A stretch of 64,000 nt of DNA, from positions 837,001-901,000 of the forward strand of contig CP113924.1 in assembly GCA_029391995.1 (NCBI GenBank). Direction: 5' to 3'. Every line of letters starts with the position of its first letter. Positions within the stretch are counted from its first letter, which is position 1. Source of the DNA: Streptococcaceae bacterium ESL0729 (GTDB lineage Bacteria; Bacillota; Bacilli; Lactobacillales; Streptococcaceae). The notes under the pieces are model-generated. The model searched no databases, was not told the origin of the DNA, and was given only the letters and a program-made list of their open reading frames with translations. Below are positions 53,300-62,648 of the stretch, one piece after another. A program made the position numbers and the translations under genes.

Positions 53300-55603
53300 T
53301 TATTTTTGTTTTTCAATCGGAGCCATCTGGGCTAAAAGTCTCTTAAGACCAACTTCTGGGAATGCTATTTTAAGCTCCATACTTCTTCCCTCACCTTTTA
53401 CATCAAGAACAGTCCCTACACCCCATTTTTTGTGAACGGCCTTATCGCCAATAGACCAGCTTGTAGGATTTTCTGCCGAACTTCCACTAGGACTAGGAGC
53501 TGGTCTTGAACTAAGTGGCCTGCTTGCACCTGGCCTTTTTGAAGTAGATTTCCCTGCCATCATTTGTGAAAGACTTACCCCGCGACCATTTACGAATTGA
53601 TCTTTGGACCTATTTTGATAGCTGGCATTAAAGGAATTACTTCCATTGCTTGCCCTAGCCTGACCGACATAGCTAAGTAGGTCTGGGTCAATCTCATCCA
53701 AAAAGCGGCTGGGTCTATTATAGCTTGAACGACCGTACATAAGCCTGCTAGAAGCATTGGTCAAATAAAGGAGCTCTTCGGCCCTAGTAATTCCAACATA
53801 GGCAAGACGTCTCTCCTCCTCAAGCTCATCAGGATCTTCACTTGCCCTACTTAGGGGGAAGATTCCCTCTTCCATACCAATAATGAAGACCACTGGGAAT
53901 TCAAGTCCCTTGGCAGCATGGAGGGTCATAAGGGTAACCTGGCTTTGTTCTTCCTCATAGCTATCTGTATCAGCAATCAAGGATAAATCATTTAGGAAGC
54001 GGCTGAGGCGTTCTAAGCCACTTTCATCTTCTATACCTTCTGTCTTATCATCAAAACTTTGGGTAACTGTGAAGAATTCTTCCAGGTTTTCAATCCTTGC
54101 CTGACTTTCTAGGTTATTTTGATTGACCAAATAGGCCATATAGCCTGTCTTGTTCAAAATTTCTTCAGTTAATTGACTGATTGAGTAGCCATCCATCTTC
54201 TCCCTCAAGCCTGTTATTAATTCGGAAAAATCATAGATTCCCTGGGCTGCTTTCCCCTTAAGACCACTTAAGGTAACATTTAAGCCTGCTTCAAGAAGAG
54301 AGTAGTCATAGGCTCTTGCAAAATCTCGTAATTTTTCGATACTTCCAGGGCCAATTCCTCTTTTGGGCTCATTGATTACTCGCTCAAAACTCATGTCATC
54401 GCGGTCATTGGCAACAATGTTAAGGTAGGCAATTAAATCCCTAATTTCCTTTCGGCTGTAGAACTTGGTTCCACCCACCATGGTATAGGGGATATTTGAC
54501 TTAAGAAAGGCTTCCTCAATGGTTCTACTTTGAGCATTGGTCCTATAAAGAACTGCGAAATCACTATAATCTCGGTCCTCTTTTGCCCTCAACTCCCGTG
54601 TAATCATGTCGGCCACAAAATTTGACTCATCCCGCTCATTACTAGCCCGATTGTAGATAATTTTTTCTCCCTCGTCCCTACTGGTCCAAAGCTTCTTATC
54701 CCTACGGTTGCTGTTATTTTTGATGACACCATTAGCTGCCTCAAGAATAGTTTTTGATGACCTGTAATTCTCCTCAAGTAGGACGACCTTGGCATCTGGA
54801 TAGTCTTTTTCGAAATCCAAAATATTCTGCATATCAGCTCCCCGCCAACCATAAATCGACTGGTCAGCATCCCCCACTACACAAATATTCCTAAAACGCT
54901 CAGACAAGACCTTGACCAGCTGATACTGGGCATGGTTGGTATCCTGGTATTCATCAACATGGATATACTGATAGCGACCTTGATAGTAGGCTAGGACTTC
55001 CTTATTGTCAAACAGTCTCAAGGTGTTCATAATCAGGTCATCAAAATCCATGGTTTCACTTCGTTTAAGCTCGCGGTCATATTCCAAATAACATTTGGCT
55101 ACAATCTCTTGATACAGATTATTAGCCCCGTCTCTATAAGCTTCTGCCGTTAGTAAATCATTTTTAGCATTTGAAATTGTTGCAAGAATGTTCTTAGGTT
55201 CCCATTTTTTAGAGTCCAAATTAAGATTTTTCAAAATACGCTTCATCAGGGTTTTCTGCTCGCCCGGGTCAATGATTGTAAAATTCCTACTATAGCCAAT
55301 GTGGTCTGCGTCTCGCCTTAAAATTCTCACACACATGCTGTGGAAGGTGGCAATCAGTGATTCTTCGGCTTGCGGTGTAAGAGCTACTGTCCGCTCCTTC
55401 ATCTCACGGGCCGCCTTGTTGGTAAAGGTTATGGCTAAAATATTCCAGGGATTTACCAGTTTTTCCTCAATCAGATAAGCAATCCTGTGCGTTAGAACAC
55501 GGGTCTTTCCAGATCCAGCTCCAGCCATTATTAAAAGGGGACCTTCAGTTGTCCTAACTGCCTCAGCCTGTCTATCATTCATATTCTTAAGTAAGGGATT
55601 CAT
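53300..55603 (-). CDS. pcrA: ATP-dependent DNA helicase PcrA
   Basis: This UvrD/Rep-type superfamily 1 helicase acts in DNA repair and rolling-circle replication. The product is 767 residues. Walker A GAGSGKTRVLTHR, motif II VDEYQDTN, motif III VVGDADQSIYGWRGAD, motif IV LLEENYRSS, and motifs V-VI TLHAAKGLEFPVVF and YVGITRAEELL are all present. The C-terminal tail ends in a Tudor-like VHKKWGVGTVLDVKGEG. No defects seen. Confidence 0.96.
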   Translation of the reverse strand: MNPLLKNMNDRQAEAVRTTEGPLLIMAGAGSGKTRVLTHRIAYLIEEKLVNPWNILAITFTNKAAREMKERTVALTPQAEESLIATFHSMCVRILRRDADHIGYSRNFTIIDPGEQKTLMKRILKNLNLDSKKWEPKNILATISNAKNDLLTAEAYRDGANNLYQEIVAKCYLEYDRELKRSETMDFDDLIMNTLRLFDNKEVLAYYQGRYQYIHVDEYQDTNHAQYQLVKVLSERFRNICVVGDADQSIYGWRGADMQNILDFEKDYPDAKVVLLEENYRSSKTILEAANGVIKNNSNRRDKKLWTSRDEGEKIIYNRASNERDESNFVADMITRELRAKEDRDYSDFAVLYRTNAQSRTIEEAFLKSNIPYTMVGGTKFYSRKEIRDLIAYLNIVANDRDDMSFERVINEPKRGIGPGSIEKLRDFARAYDYSLLEAGLNVTLSGLKGKAAQGIYDFSELITGLREKMDGYSISQLTEEILNKTGYMAYLVNQNNLESQARIENLEEFFTVTQSFDDKTEGIEDESGLERLSRFLNDLSLIADTDSYEEEQSQVTLMTLHAAKGLEFPVVFIIGMEEGIFPLSRASEDPDELEEERRLAYVGITRAEELLYLTNASSRLMYGRSSYNRPSRFLDEIDPDLLSYVGQARASNGSNSFNASYQNRSKDQFVNGRGVSLSQMMAGKSTSKRPGASRPLSSRPAPSPSGSSAENPTSWSIGDKAVHKKWGVGTVLDVKGEGRSMELKIAFPEVGLKRLLAQMAPIEKQK

Positions 55604-55642
55604 TTTTTTCTCCTTGTCAAAAAATCTTTCTCCATTATATCA

Positions 55643-55674
55643 AAAGATACCCAACATTCCCATTGAGTATCTTT
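55643..55674 (-). terminator. Terminator of trxB
   Basis: Arms AAAGATACCCAA and TTGAGTATCTTT (one mismatch) with an 8-base loop, between trxB and pcrA. Confidence 0.75.
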
Positions 55675-55695
55675 GTCTAAACTTATTTTTAAGGC

Positions 55696-56607
55696 TTAAA
55701 AGCTACTGGTAAAATGATAAGCTTGTTGGCCAGCAATGGCACCATCACCTACTGCTGTTGTAATCTGGCGAAGATCCTTGGCACGAACATCCCCAATGGC
55801 ATAAATTCCAGGAATGGCTGTCTCCATCTTGTCATTAGTGATAATCCAGCCAGCTTCATCAGTTATGCCTAGATTTTCGACTGCCTTGGTCATTGGATCA
55901 AGACCTACATAGATAAAGAGGCCGCCCACATCCTTTTGACTAATTTCACCTGTTTTAAGGTTTTTAAGGTCAACATGGGTAATTTTAATTTCATTACCTT
56001 CAATTTTTTCAATGGCAGTATCCCAAATAAATGATATTTTTTCATTGGCAAAAGCACGCTCTTGAATAATTTTTTGGGCACGAAGTTCATCACGGCGGTG
56101 AACAATGGTTACTGATTTACCAAAACGAGTTAGAAAAATCGCTTCTTCAATGGCAGAATCTCCTCCACCGACAACCATAATGTCTTGATTCCTAAAGAAG
56201 GCACCATCACAAACAGCACAGTAGGATACCCCGCGAGCACCGTATTCTTCCTCACCAGGAACATTCAAATGCCTATGGTTGGCACCAGTTGCGATGATTA
56301 CTGTACGACCTTCATACTCACGGTCTTCAGTTACAACCTTCTTGTGGTCACCCAAGTCTTCTACTGCCTTTACAATACCGTAAGCATTTTCGACACCCAA
56401 TCCTGCCAGAGGTTCATGCATCTTCATTGATAGCTCAGGACCCATAATGTTATCAAATCCTGGATAGTTCTCAATCTCAGCTGTATTATTCATCTGTCCA
56501 CCAGGAGCTCCTTGTTCTAATAAAAGAACGCTCATATTACTTCTTGCTGCATAAAGAGCTGCGGTCATTCCAGCGGGGCCAGCCCCGATTACAATTGTAT
56601 CGTACAT
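55696..56607 (-). CDS. trxB: Thioredoxin reductase
   Basis: This NADPH-dependent FAD enzyme reduces thioredoxin. The product is 303 residues. FAD motif VIGAGPAGMTAALYAARS, active-site disulfide in YCAVCDGAFF, NADPH motif VVGGGDSAIEEA, and GIYAIGDVRAKDLRQI at the FAD are all present. Its adjacency to an amino-acid transporter operon of cystine type and the DUF4059 gene matches Streptococcus pneumoniae, linking thiol uptake and redox control. Confidence 0.95.
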   Translation of the reverse strand: MYDTIVIGAGPAGMTAALYAARSNMSVLLLEQGAPGGQMNNTAEIENYPGFDNIMGPELSMKMHEPLAGLGVENAYGIVKAVEDLGDHKKVVTEDREYEGRTVIIATGANHRHLNVPGEEEYGARGVSYCAVCDGAFFRNQDIMVVGGGDSAIEEAIFLTRFGKSVTIVHRRDELRAQKIIQERAFANEKISFIWDTAIEKIEGNEIKITHVDLKNLKTGEISQKDVGGLFIYVGLDPMTKAVENLGITDEAGWIITNDKMETAIPGIYAIGDVRAKDLRQITTAVGDGAIAGQQAYHFTSSF

Positions 56608-56680
56608 TTTTTCTCCTTCTTTTCGTTTAATACTTCCTAACTTACCTATATTCTAATATGTCTCGGCCCAAAAACCAAAG

Positions 56681-56703
56681 AAAAAGCTCAAAATGAGCTT
56701 TTT
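56681..56703 (-). terminator. Terminator of the amino-acid ABC operon
   Basis: Perfect arms AAAAAGCTCA and TGAGCTTTTT around AAA, just after the DUF4059 gene. Confidence 0.88.
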
Positions 56704-56707
56704 CTTA

Positions 56708-56938
56708 CTAACGTGCTTTAAGGACAACTATTATCGCTAAAATGGCAAAGGATAGGACAGGTATTGTCAAAACATCCACCATTAGAACGTCTAGTATCTT
56801 ATTTTGCCTTTGAATAATTGTTTTCTTTTGACCACCCCGTGCCATATACCCTAGTAGGTAGATAAGACTTATAACTAGGGTCAGGACTAGAGTTATTAAA
56901 AAGGCCTGTACATATAATGTTAGGGTTGTATAAAACAT
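56708..56938 (-). CDS. DUF4059 family membrane protein
   Basis: The product is 76 residues with two membrane helices (about 7-30 and 52-72) separated by a basic loop GQKKTIIQRQNK. DUF4059 is a streptococcal family of unknown function, usually found between trxB and an amino-acid ABC transporter, as here. Its position as last gene of the transporter operon suggests an accessory role. Confidence 0.82.
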   Translation of the reverse strand: MFYTTLTLYVQAFLITLVLTLVISLIYLLGYMARGGQKKTIIQRQNKILDVLMVDVLTIPVLSFAILAIIVVLKAR

Positions 56939-56951
56939 TTAAAATCCTTTA

Positions 56952-57713
56952 TTATTCTTCGATAACATCCAGTATACCACTATTTATATTTTTATTCAAA
57001 AACTCTTTGGTTCTTGGGTTTTTAGGATGATTGAAGACGTCCTCAGGACTTCCCTCTTCAATAATTTTACCATGTTCTAAAAAGAGAACTCTGGTTGCCA
57101 CATTGTAAACAAAATCCATCTCATGGCTGACAAGAATCATGGTTTGACCCTCCTCAGCTGCCCTTAAAATGGAAGCCTGAACTTCACCCACAAGCTCTGG
57201 ATCGAGGGCACTTGTCGGCTCGTCCAGCAGTAAGAGTTTAGGTTTCATGGCAAGTGCTCGGGCAATTCCTACCCTTTGCTTTTGGCCACCTGATAAAAAT
57301 TGGGGATAAGAATCCTTCTTTTCAATCATACTGACCTTTACAAGCTCCTCTTCTGCAAGTTTTTGAGCCTCTGCCTTGGCCATTTTTTTTACAACAACCA
57401 AACCCTCCATAACATTTTCAAGGGCTGTCCTTCTTTTAAAAAGATTGAATTGTTGGAAGACCATGGCTGTTTTTCTTCTTAAGGTAAGAATATCTTCCTT
57501 GCTAATTTTTTTAAAATCCACCTTGAAATCATCAATCTCAACCTGACCAGAATCTGGTTTTTCCAGGTAATTAATGCTTCTTAAGAAGGTTGATTTACCG
57601 GCACCACTGGCACCAATGATTGCAATGACATCCCCTTGATTTACATCGAGGGAAATATCATCTAAAACCTTAACATTAGAAAATTTCTTACTCAAATTTT
57701 TTATCTTAATCAT
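56952..57713 (-). CDS. Polar amino acid ABC transporter, ATP-binding protein
   Basis: The product is 253 residues. Walker A GASGAGKST, Q-loop VFQQFNLF, signature LSGGQKQRVGIARALAMKP and Walker B LLLLDEPTSALDPE are complete; the length and the LFKRRTALENV segment mark the polar amino acid (glutamine/cystine) class. The ATG directly follows the permease TAA. In pneumococcus the corresponding locus imports cystine, which is a plausible substrate here. Confidence 0.92.
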   Translation of the reverse strand: MIKIKNLSKKFSNVKVLDDISLDVNQGDVIAIIGASGAGKSTFLRSINYLEKPDSGQVEIDDFKVDFKKISKEDILTLRRKTAMVFQQFNLFKRRTALENVMEGLVVVKKMAKAEAQKLAEEELVKVSMIEKKDSYPQFLSGGQKQRVGIARALAMKPKLLLLDEPTSALDPELVGEVQASILRAAEEGQTMILVSHEMDFVYNVATRVLFLEHGKIIEEGSPEDVFNHPKNPRTKEFLNKNINSGILDVIEE

Positions 57714-58514
57714 TTACTTACCTCCATGATCAAAGGGATTAGCAAAGAGTCCCTTCTTTCTTGGAACTTCCGGATCAGAAATCTCAAGCCTTCTTTCAAT
57801 GAAAGAAATAATCTTTTCAAAAACAATGTTAATGACCCAGTAGACTAAGGCTAGGGCAAAGTAGGTTTCAAAAATCCGGTAGTTACTACCTCCTAAAATC
57901 TTTGCCTCAGCAGTCATTTCAATAACCCCTGCAACAAAGGCTAAAGAGGTTCCCTTAAACAGACCAATTAGGGAATTTCCAAGGGGAGCTAGAGCTACAG
58001 TAGCAGCTTCCGGCAAGGTTACCCGCTTGAAAACTTGAAAATTAGTCATCCCAAGCGATTTAGCAGCTTCAATTTGCCCGCTATCCACTGATTGGATGGC
58101 TGAACGAATGGTTTCGCTATTAAAAGCTGCTTCATTGAGGGTAAAGGTTAAAATAACGAAAAGAAGGGGACTGATATTGTTTATATTGTAGGCCGTCCCG
58201 TAGTTCATGTTAATGGCCCTTAAAATCAGAGGAATCCCATTATAGGTCAAAAGTAGTTGAACATAGATGGGAGTTCCCCTCATAAAGCTTACAAAGAGTC
58301 CCCGCAATTGATTTAAAACAGGTATTTTATTAATACTTACAAGAGCCAGAGCTAGGGCAAGTATTAGACCAAAAAACATAGATATTAAGGTTATTTCCAA
58401 GGATACTGGTATGCGGCTGATAACATTTGGAAAAGCTTCAACAAAGGAATCCCAGTTGAATATCTTATCAAAAAACATGGTCCAAAATTCTTGGAAGGTA
58501 TACTTACCTTGCAT
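57714..58514 (-). CDS. Polar amino acid ABC transporter, permease
   Basis: The product is 266 residues with about five membrane helices and the EAA loop GQIEAAKSLGMTNFQVFKRVTLPEA, which contacts the ATPase. MRGTPIYVQLLLTYNGIP is the family N-terminal signature. Probably a homodimer. It lies 15 bases after the binding-protein gene and abuts the ATPase gene. Confidence 0.92.
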   Translation of the reverse strand: MQGKYTFQEFWTMFFDKIFNWDSFVEAFPNVISRIPVSLEITLISMFFGLILALALALVSINKIPVLNQLRGLFVSFMRGTPIYVQLLLTYNGIPLILRAINMNYGTAYNINNISPLLFVILTFTLNEAAFNSETIRSAIQSVDSGQIEAAKSLGMTNFQVFKRVTLPEAATVALAPLGNSLIGLFKGTSLAFVAGVIEMTAEAKILGGSNYRIFETYFALALVYWVINIVFEKIISFIERRLEISDPEVPRKKGLFANPFDHGGK

Positions 58515-58529
58515 AAATTATCTCCTTAA

Positions 58530-59384
58530 TTACTTAAACTCACTTGCATCTGGCACAAAATCACCTGCAAAGAATTCTTCAGATAGCTTTTTAAGGGTAC
58601 CATCTGCTTCAAATTCAGCTAAAATCTTGTTAACTTTCTCTTGGAGGACACGTCCTTCATCTGTCTTGGCAAAGAGGAAATACTCCCTACCAGAATGAAC
58701 ACCCAAGTCTTCCTTCAAATCAATAGAGTTAACTTGGAGTTTGAATCCTTGCTCCTTAATAACGGTATTTAAGGAGATGGCATCATAAAGAAGAAAGTCA
58801 ATTTTCTTACTTTCAATATTACCCAAGCGAGTAGCTAGTGGGATATTGTCAACATAGTTAAGCTTGATTTCCTTATCAGGATGTTCCTTATTCCAAGCTA
58901 GGAGGATGTCAGTATAGTTAACCCCCGTTGAAACTTCTGTAGACTTATTAGCCAAGTCATCGATGGTTGATACATTATCACCAACCCGCGTTGCTACAGC
59001 ATTATTAGTCTTAGATACAGGATATGAAAAATAGTACTTCTCATCCCTTTTTTCATTCCAAGCAAAGTTATTTGCCCCCATCTGGTAGCGGCCAGAGTCA
59101 ATTCCTACAGAGATGGCATCAAAATCTGTAACATCAACCTTTAAATCGTATTCAGGTAATTTTTCAAAAACCTTACGAGCAAGCTCAACATCATAACCAG
59201 TTGCCTTACCGTCGACTGTGTAGGTAAAGGGTTTGGTATTACCGTCTGTTGCTACAACAATCTGGGTCTTTTTATCACTTGTCTGGTTTTGGTCCTTGCT
59301 GGTATTTTTACCGCAAGCAGTCAAGGTGAGTCCTAAAGCAAGAAATGCAATACCAAGACCTAGGCCTCTAAACTTTTTAACCAT
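58530..59384 (-). CDS. Amino acid ABC transporter substrate-binding lipoprotein
   Basis: The product is 284 residues. The signal peptide ends in lipobox LTACG (Cys24), so the protein is lipid-anchored outside the membrane. The family-3 solute-binding fold is shown by TKPFTYTVDGKATGYDVELA, the DFDAISVGIDSGRYQMGANNF segment and the C-terminal DGTLKKLSEEFFAGDFVP. Substrate probably cystine or another polar amino acid. It is paralogous to the lipoprotein at 61554-62396. Confidence 0.92.
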   Translation of the reverse strand: MVKKFRGLGLGIAFLALGLTLTACGKNTSKDQNQTSDKKTQIVVATDGNTKPFTYTVDGKATGYDVELARKVFEKLPEYDLKVDVTDFDAISVGIDSGRYQMGANNFAWNEKRDEKYYFSYPVSKTNNAVATRVGDNVSTIDDLANKSTEVSTGVNYTDILLAWNKEHPDKEIKLNYVDNIPLATRLGNIESKKIDFLLYDAISLNTVIKEQGFKLQVNSIDLKEDLGVHSGREYFLFAKTDEGRVLQEKVNKILAEFEADGTLKKLSEEFFAGDFVPDASEFK

Positions 59385-59422
59385 AAAATTTCCCCTATTC
59401 TTATCTGGCTGAGGGCAGGATA

Positions 59423-60763
59423 TTAGAAGCTTTGCTTCTTAGCCTTACGCTCAGCTCGTCCACGGGCCCTTTGTTCTTGACGACGTTGTTTCTTGTTACG
59501 CTCGTCAATGGCCCAGCCAATTTTTTTCTTATAACCTGGTTTAACTTTTTTCTTTTTCTTTTTGACAAGACCAATCATTGTAATATCAAGATCTTGTTTT
59601 GATTTTTCACGTTTTTCACGACGGTCACGGTCGTAAGTGTCGACAATTTCGCCGTTTTTAATAACCTTAGGTTGGAACTTAATGCCCATTTTTTCAAGGT
59701 CACGGATGGCAGAATCATCAGTCGGTGAATAAAGGGTGATTGCTGTACCTGAAAGACCATTACGGCCAGTACGCCCCACCCGGTGGATGAAGAATTCAAG
59801 ATCACGAGGGATGGCATCATTAATAACATGACTAACCCCTTCAATATCAATCCCGCGGGCTGCAAGGTCTGTTGCTACCACATACTGATAGTCAAGATTT
59901 TGGACTGACTTCATAATACGCTTACGTTCACGCGGTGGAATCCCCCCATGAATTTTTGCAACCTTGAGACCGTTATTCACCAGGAAGGCATGAATCTCAT
60001 CAGCACGCTCCTTGGTGTTGGCAAAAATCATTGCCAGGTATGGATTGATGGTCTTAACAACTTCAAGGAGTTGACTGTTGTTATTTTTCCCCTTGGTTGA
60101 AATCATCCAATTGTCAATAGTATCACTGATAATGGTCTTACTAGCAATTTTCTCAACCACTGGATTGTTCAAGTATTTTTTCAAAAATGGTTGTAATTTT
60201 TGCGGGATGGTTGCTGAAAAGACAAGCATCTGAACCTTCTTATCAAAGGTACTTGCAATCTTATCAACGTCTGTTAAAAATCCCATGTCAAGAGTCATAT
60301 CAGCCTCATCAACAACATAAGTACTTGCTGTATAAGTTTTTAGGGCCTGAGAATTTACTAGGTCAAGTACACGACCAGGTGTCCCAATAACTAAGTGAGG
60401 CTGGTTGTTGGTCAATTTTTCAATCTGACGATTCTTATCAGTTCCACCAACATAGTTAACCACCCTAATGCGTTCATCATTTTCAACGAATTTCATGGCT
60501 GCATTATAAATTTGAGTGGCTAATTCACGGCTTGGAGCGGTAATTACTGCTTGAACTGTATCAGATTCTGGATTAATCTTTTGGAAGATTGGAATTAAGA
60601 AGGTGTGGGTCTTACCACTTCCTGTCTTTGATTCTCCAATGACATCTCGCCCCTGTAAAATCAAGGGAATAATTTTTTCTTGAACGGCCGTTGCATCCTT
60701 AAAGTTTATATCCTCTAAGGTTTTGTTAATAAATGGTTTTAGTTTAAAATCTGTAAATTTCAT
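59423..60763 (-). CDS. DEAD-box RNA helicase (CshB-like)
   Basis: The product is 446 residues. Motif Q FKDATAVQEKIIPLILQ, motif I ESKTGSGKTH, Ia APSRELA, II VVDEADMTLD (DEAD), III SAT, and VI HRVGRTGRNG are in order. The C-terminal tail is strongly basic (KKKKKKVKPGYKKKIGWAI then an Arg/Lys-rich end), as in CshB proteins involved in cold tolerance and RNA turnover. The ATG at 60763 has GAGAGG upstream; a longer frame is rejected. Confidence 0.92.
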   Translation of the reverse strand: MKFTDFKLKPFINKTLEDINFKDATAVQEKIIPLILQGRDVIGESKTGSGKTHTFLIPIFQKINPESDTVQAVITAPSRELATQIYNAAMKFVENDERIRVVNYVGGTDKNRQIEKLTNNQPHLVIGTPGRVLDLVNSQALKTYTASTYVVDEADMTLDMGFLTDVDKIASTFDKKVQMLVFSATIPQKLQPFLKKYLNNPVVEKIASKTIISDTIDNWMISTKGKNNNSQLLEVVKTINPYLAMIFANTKERADEIHAFLVNNGLKVAKIHGGIPPRERKRIMKSVQNLDYQYVVATDLAARGIDIEGVSHVINDAIPRDLEFFIHRVGRTGRNGLSGTAITLYSPTDDSAIRDLEKMGIKFQPKVIKNGEIVDTYDRDRREKREKSKQDLDITMIGLVKKKKKKVKPGYKKKIGWAIDERNKKQRRQEQRARGRAERKAKKQSF

Positions 60764-60873
60764 AGTATCCTCTCTCATTTTCCGATTAATAAACACTTAT
60801 AGTGAATTGTGGAAATAATCAAGCTAATTTACAGATGTTCGTGTCTGAAAATTGCTCATTAGAACATTATATC

Positions 60874-60901
60874 AAAAAAACACGCCTCAAGACGTGCTTT
60901 T
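60874..60901 (-). terminator. Terminator of sodA
   Basis: Stem CACGCC/GACGTG with wobble pairs, loop TCAA, and a run of seven T on the minus strand, ten bases after the sodA stop codon. Confidence 0.8.
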
Positions 60902-60911
60902 ACAGAAAATA

Positions 60912-61523
60912 CTATTTTGCTGCTGCGTAAAGCTCGTTAACTTTATTCCAATTTACTAGATCAAAGAAGGCTGCAATATAGTCTGGGCGTACATTATGAT
61001 ATTTTAAGTAGTAAGCATGTTCCCAAACATCAAGACCTAAAACTGGTGTAAGTCCGTCTGTAATTGGTGAATCTTGGTTGGCAGTAGACGTAATTTTTAA
61101 GTTACCATCTTCATCAACTACAAGCCAAGCCCAACCAGAACCAAAGCGGCCAACTGCTGCTTGCTTGAATGCTTCCTTAAAATCTTCAAATGATCCAAAT
61201 GTTTCAGCAATGGCATCACCGATTTCACCATCAGCAGGTCCACCAGCATTTGGAGCCAAAATTTCCCAGAAGAATGAGTGATTTAGATGACCACCACCAT
61301 TATTACGAACAGCACCACGGATATCCTCAGGTACCATGTCAAGGTCTTCAATTAATGCTTCTAGGCTTTCAACCTTTAAGTCTTGGTGTTTTTCCAAGGC
61401 TGCATTTAAGTTTGTGACATAGGTTTGATGATGTCTGTCATGGTGAAGTCTCATTGTAGCTTCATCAAAGTAAGGCTCTAAAGCATCGTATGCGTATGGT
61501 AATTCTGGTAGTGTAAATGCCAT
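60912..61523 (-). CDS. sodA: Superoxide dismutase (Mn type)
   Basis: This enzyme converts superoxide to hydrogen peroxide and oxygen. The product is 203 residues. Metal ligands are seen as His in [17 protein letters not shown], His in [13 protein letters not shown], and the C-terminal Asp/His in [22 protein letters not shown] and the residue pattern around it suit manganese. It lies between the helicase gene and the orphan binding protein; sodA near holA is the usual streptococcal order. Confidence 0.96.
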   Translation of the reverse strand: MAFTLPELPYAYDALEPYFDEATMRLHHDRHHQTYVTNLNAALEKHQDLKVESLEALIEDLDMVPEDIRGAVRNNGGGHLNHSFFWEILAPNAGGPADGEIGDAIAETFGSFEDFKEAFKQAAVGRFGSGWAWLVVDEDGNLKITSTANQDSPITDGLTPVLGLDVWEHAYYLKYHNVRPDYIAAFFDLVNWNKVNELYAAAK

Positions 61524-61553
61524 AATAAATATCCTCTTTTCTTTTATTTCCTA

Positions 61554-62396
61554 TTATTTATATTGATCAGCAGCTGGAACATAGTCGCCCCCGTAAAACT
61601 CTTCAGAAAGTTTTTTAAGGGTTCCGTCTTCAGCAAGCTTTTTGACCTCTGTATTGACTGCCTTTTGCAGGTCAGATTCGTCTTGACCTAAAATAAAGTA
61701 CTCATAGGTAGCGAAAACTGGATAGTCTTCAAGCTCAGGTACGTTACTTGCTAGGTCAAGGCCATTATTTTTAAGGAGAAGGTCTCCGTTAGACTTACTT
61801 GCGAACATGAAGTCAATCTTTCCAGACTCAACAGCTTCCATCCTAACCTTAAGTGGGTCTTCTGAGTAAGAAAAGTCAATCTTCTTGTCAGGATTTTCCT
61901 TGTTCCATTGTTCATAGATAGCCCCGTAGTTTGAGCCTGGTGGAACCAAGGTTTTTTTACCGACTAAATCTGCAATGCTTGTGAAATTTTCATCCTTCCT
62001 TGAAAAGATAGCGTTCACATTCTGCGAGATTGGATAAGAGAATAAGTATTTTTTCTCACGTTCCGCGGTCTTACCAAAGTTATTGGCACCAATCTGGGCA
62101 CGTCCTGTATCAATATCAGTCAGAATAGTCTCATCTGGGACTTTTTTATAGTCAAACTCATATTGAGGTAGGGCATCATCTACGGCCTTTAAGACTTCAA
62201 TATCAAAACCTGTAAGCTTGTCACCATCCATGTATGAATAAGGTCTTGAATCAGCTGTTTGTGCAATTGTTACCTTAGTTACCTTGTCACTTGAACTGCT
62301 GCTTTCAGTCTTAGAGCTTTTTGTTGAACATGCAGTAAGTAAGACTGTACTTGTTAAAAGGATTGCTCCTACTCCTAAAATATTCTTAAATTTCAC
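61554..62396 (-). CDS. Orphan amino acid-binding lipoprotein
   Basis: The product is 280 residues. The start is GTG after AGGAGG. The signal peptide ends in lipobox LTACS, followed by a Ser-rich linker. The solute-binding domain is similar to that at 58530-59384: SYMDGDKLTGFDIEVLKAVDDALPQ, IDTGRAQIGANNFGKTAEREKKYLFSYPIS and the end DGTLKKLSEEFYGGDYVPAADQYK (each in part). No permease or ATPase gene is next to it, so it probably shares the transporter at 56952-58514. Confidence 0.9.
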   Translation of the reverse strand: MKFKNILGVGAILLTSTVLLTACSTKSSKTESSSSSDKVTKVTIAQTADSRPYSYMDGDKLTGFDIEVLKAVDDALPQYEFDYKKVPDETILTDIDTGRAQIGANNFGKTAEREKKYLFSYPISQNVNAIFSRKDENFTSIADLVGKKTLVPPGSNYGAIYEQWNKENPDKKIDFSYSEDPLKVRMEAVESGKIDFMFASKSNGDLLLKNNGLDLASNVPELEDYPVFATYEYFILGQDESDLQKAVNTEVKKLAEDGTLKKLSEEFYGGDYVPAADQYK

Positions 62397-62615
62397 TAAA
62401 ACCTCCTAGTAATTCCTAACTATTAAAAGTTAAACTGTTGTATTCGTGGTTCAAAGAAGCCACTGCGACAGTAAACAAGGGCTAAGGATAAGCAACAAAT
62501 CCTAAAATGCTACAAACGTTTACTTGTTTATTGTCTAATAATTCAGTCACATCGTCAAATAATAAGCTCACAAAATAATTTTTAACAAGATTCAACTTTT
62601 TTTGATTAATTATAA

Positions 62616-62646
62616 TACAAAAAAAGGGATGAAATCATCATCCCTG
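62616..62646 (-). terminator. Terminator of holA
   Basis: Arms AGGGATGA and TCATCCCT around AATCA with seven T on the minus strand, just after the holA stop codon. The rest of 62397-62648 is a leader of about 150 bases with a possible TTGACG/GACAAT promoter at its far end; no riboswitch signature was recognised. Confidence 0.88.
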
Positions 62647-62648
62647 GC

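Noticed and set aside
62504-62520. Possible CcpA cre site (AAACGTTT core) before the orphan binding protein
   Set aside because: It differs from the cre consensus at about three key positions, so it was not listed as a regulatory site.
62397-62648. Riboswitch or T-box in the leader of the orphan binding protein
   Set aside because: No T-box sequence, S-box or lysine-box pattern could be recognised; only a terminator and a plausible promoter were found.
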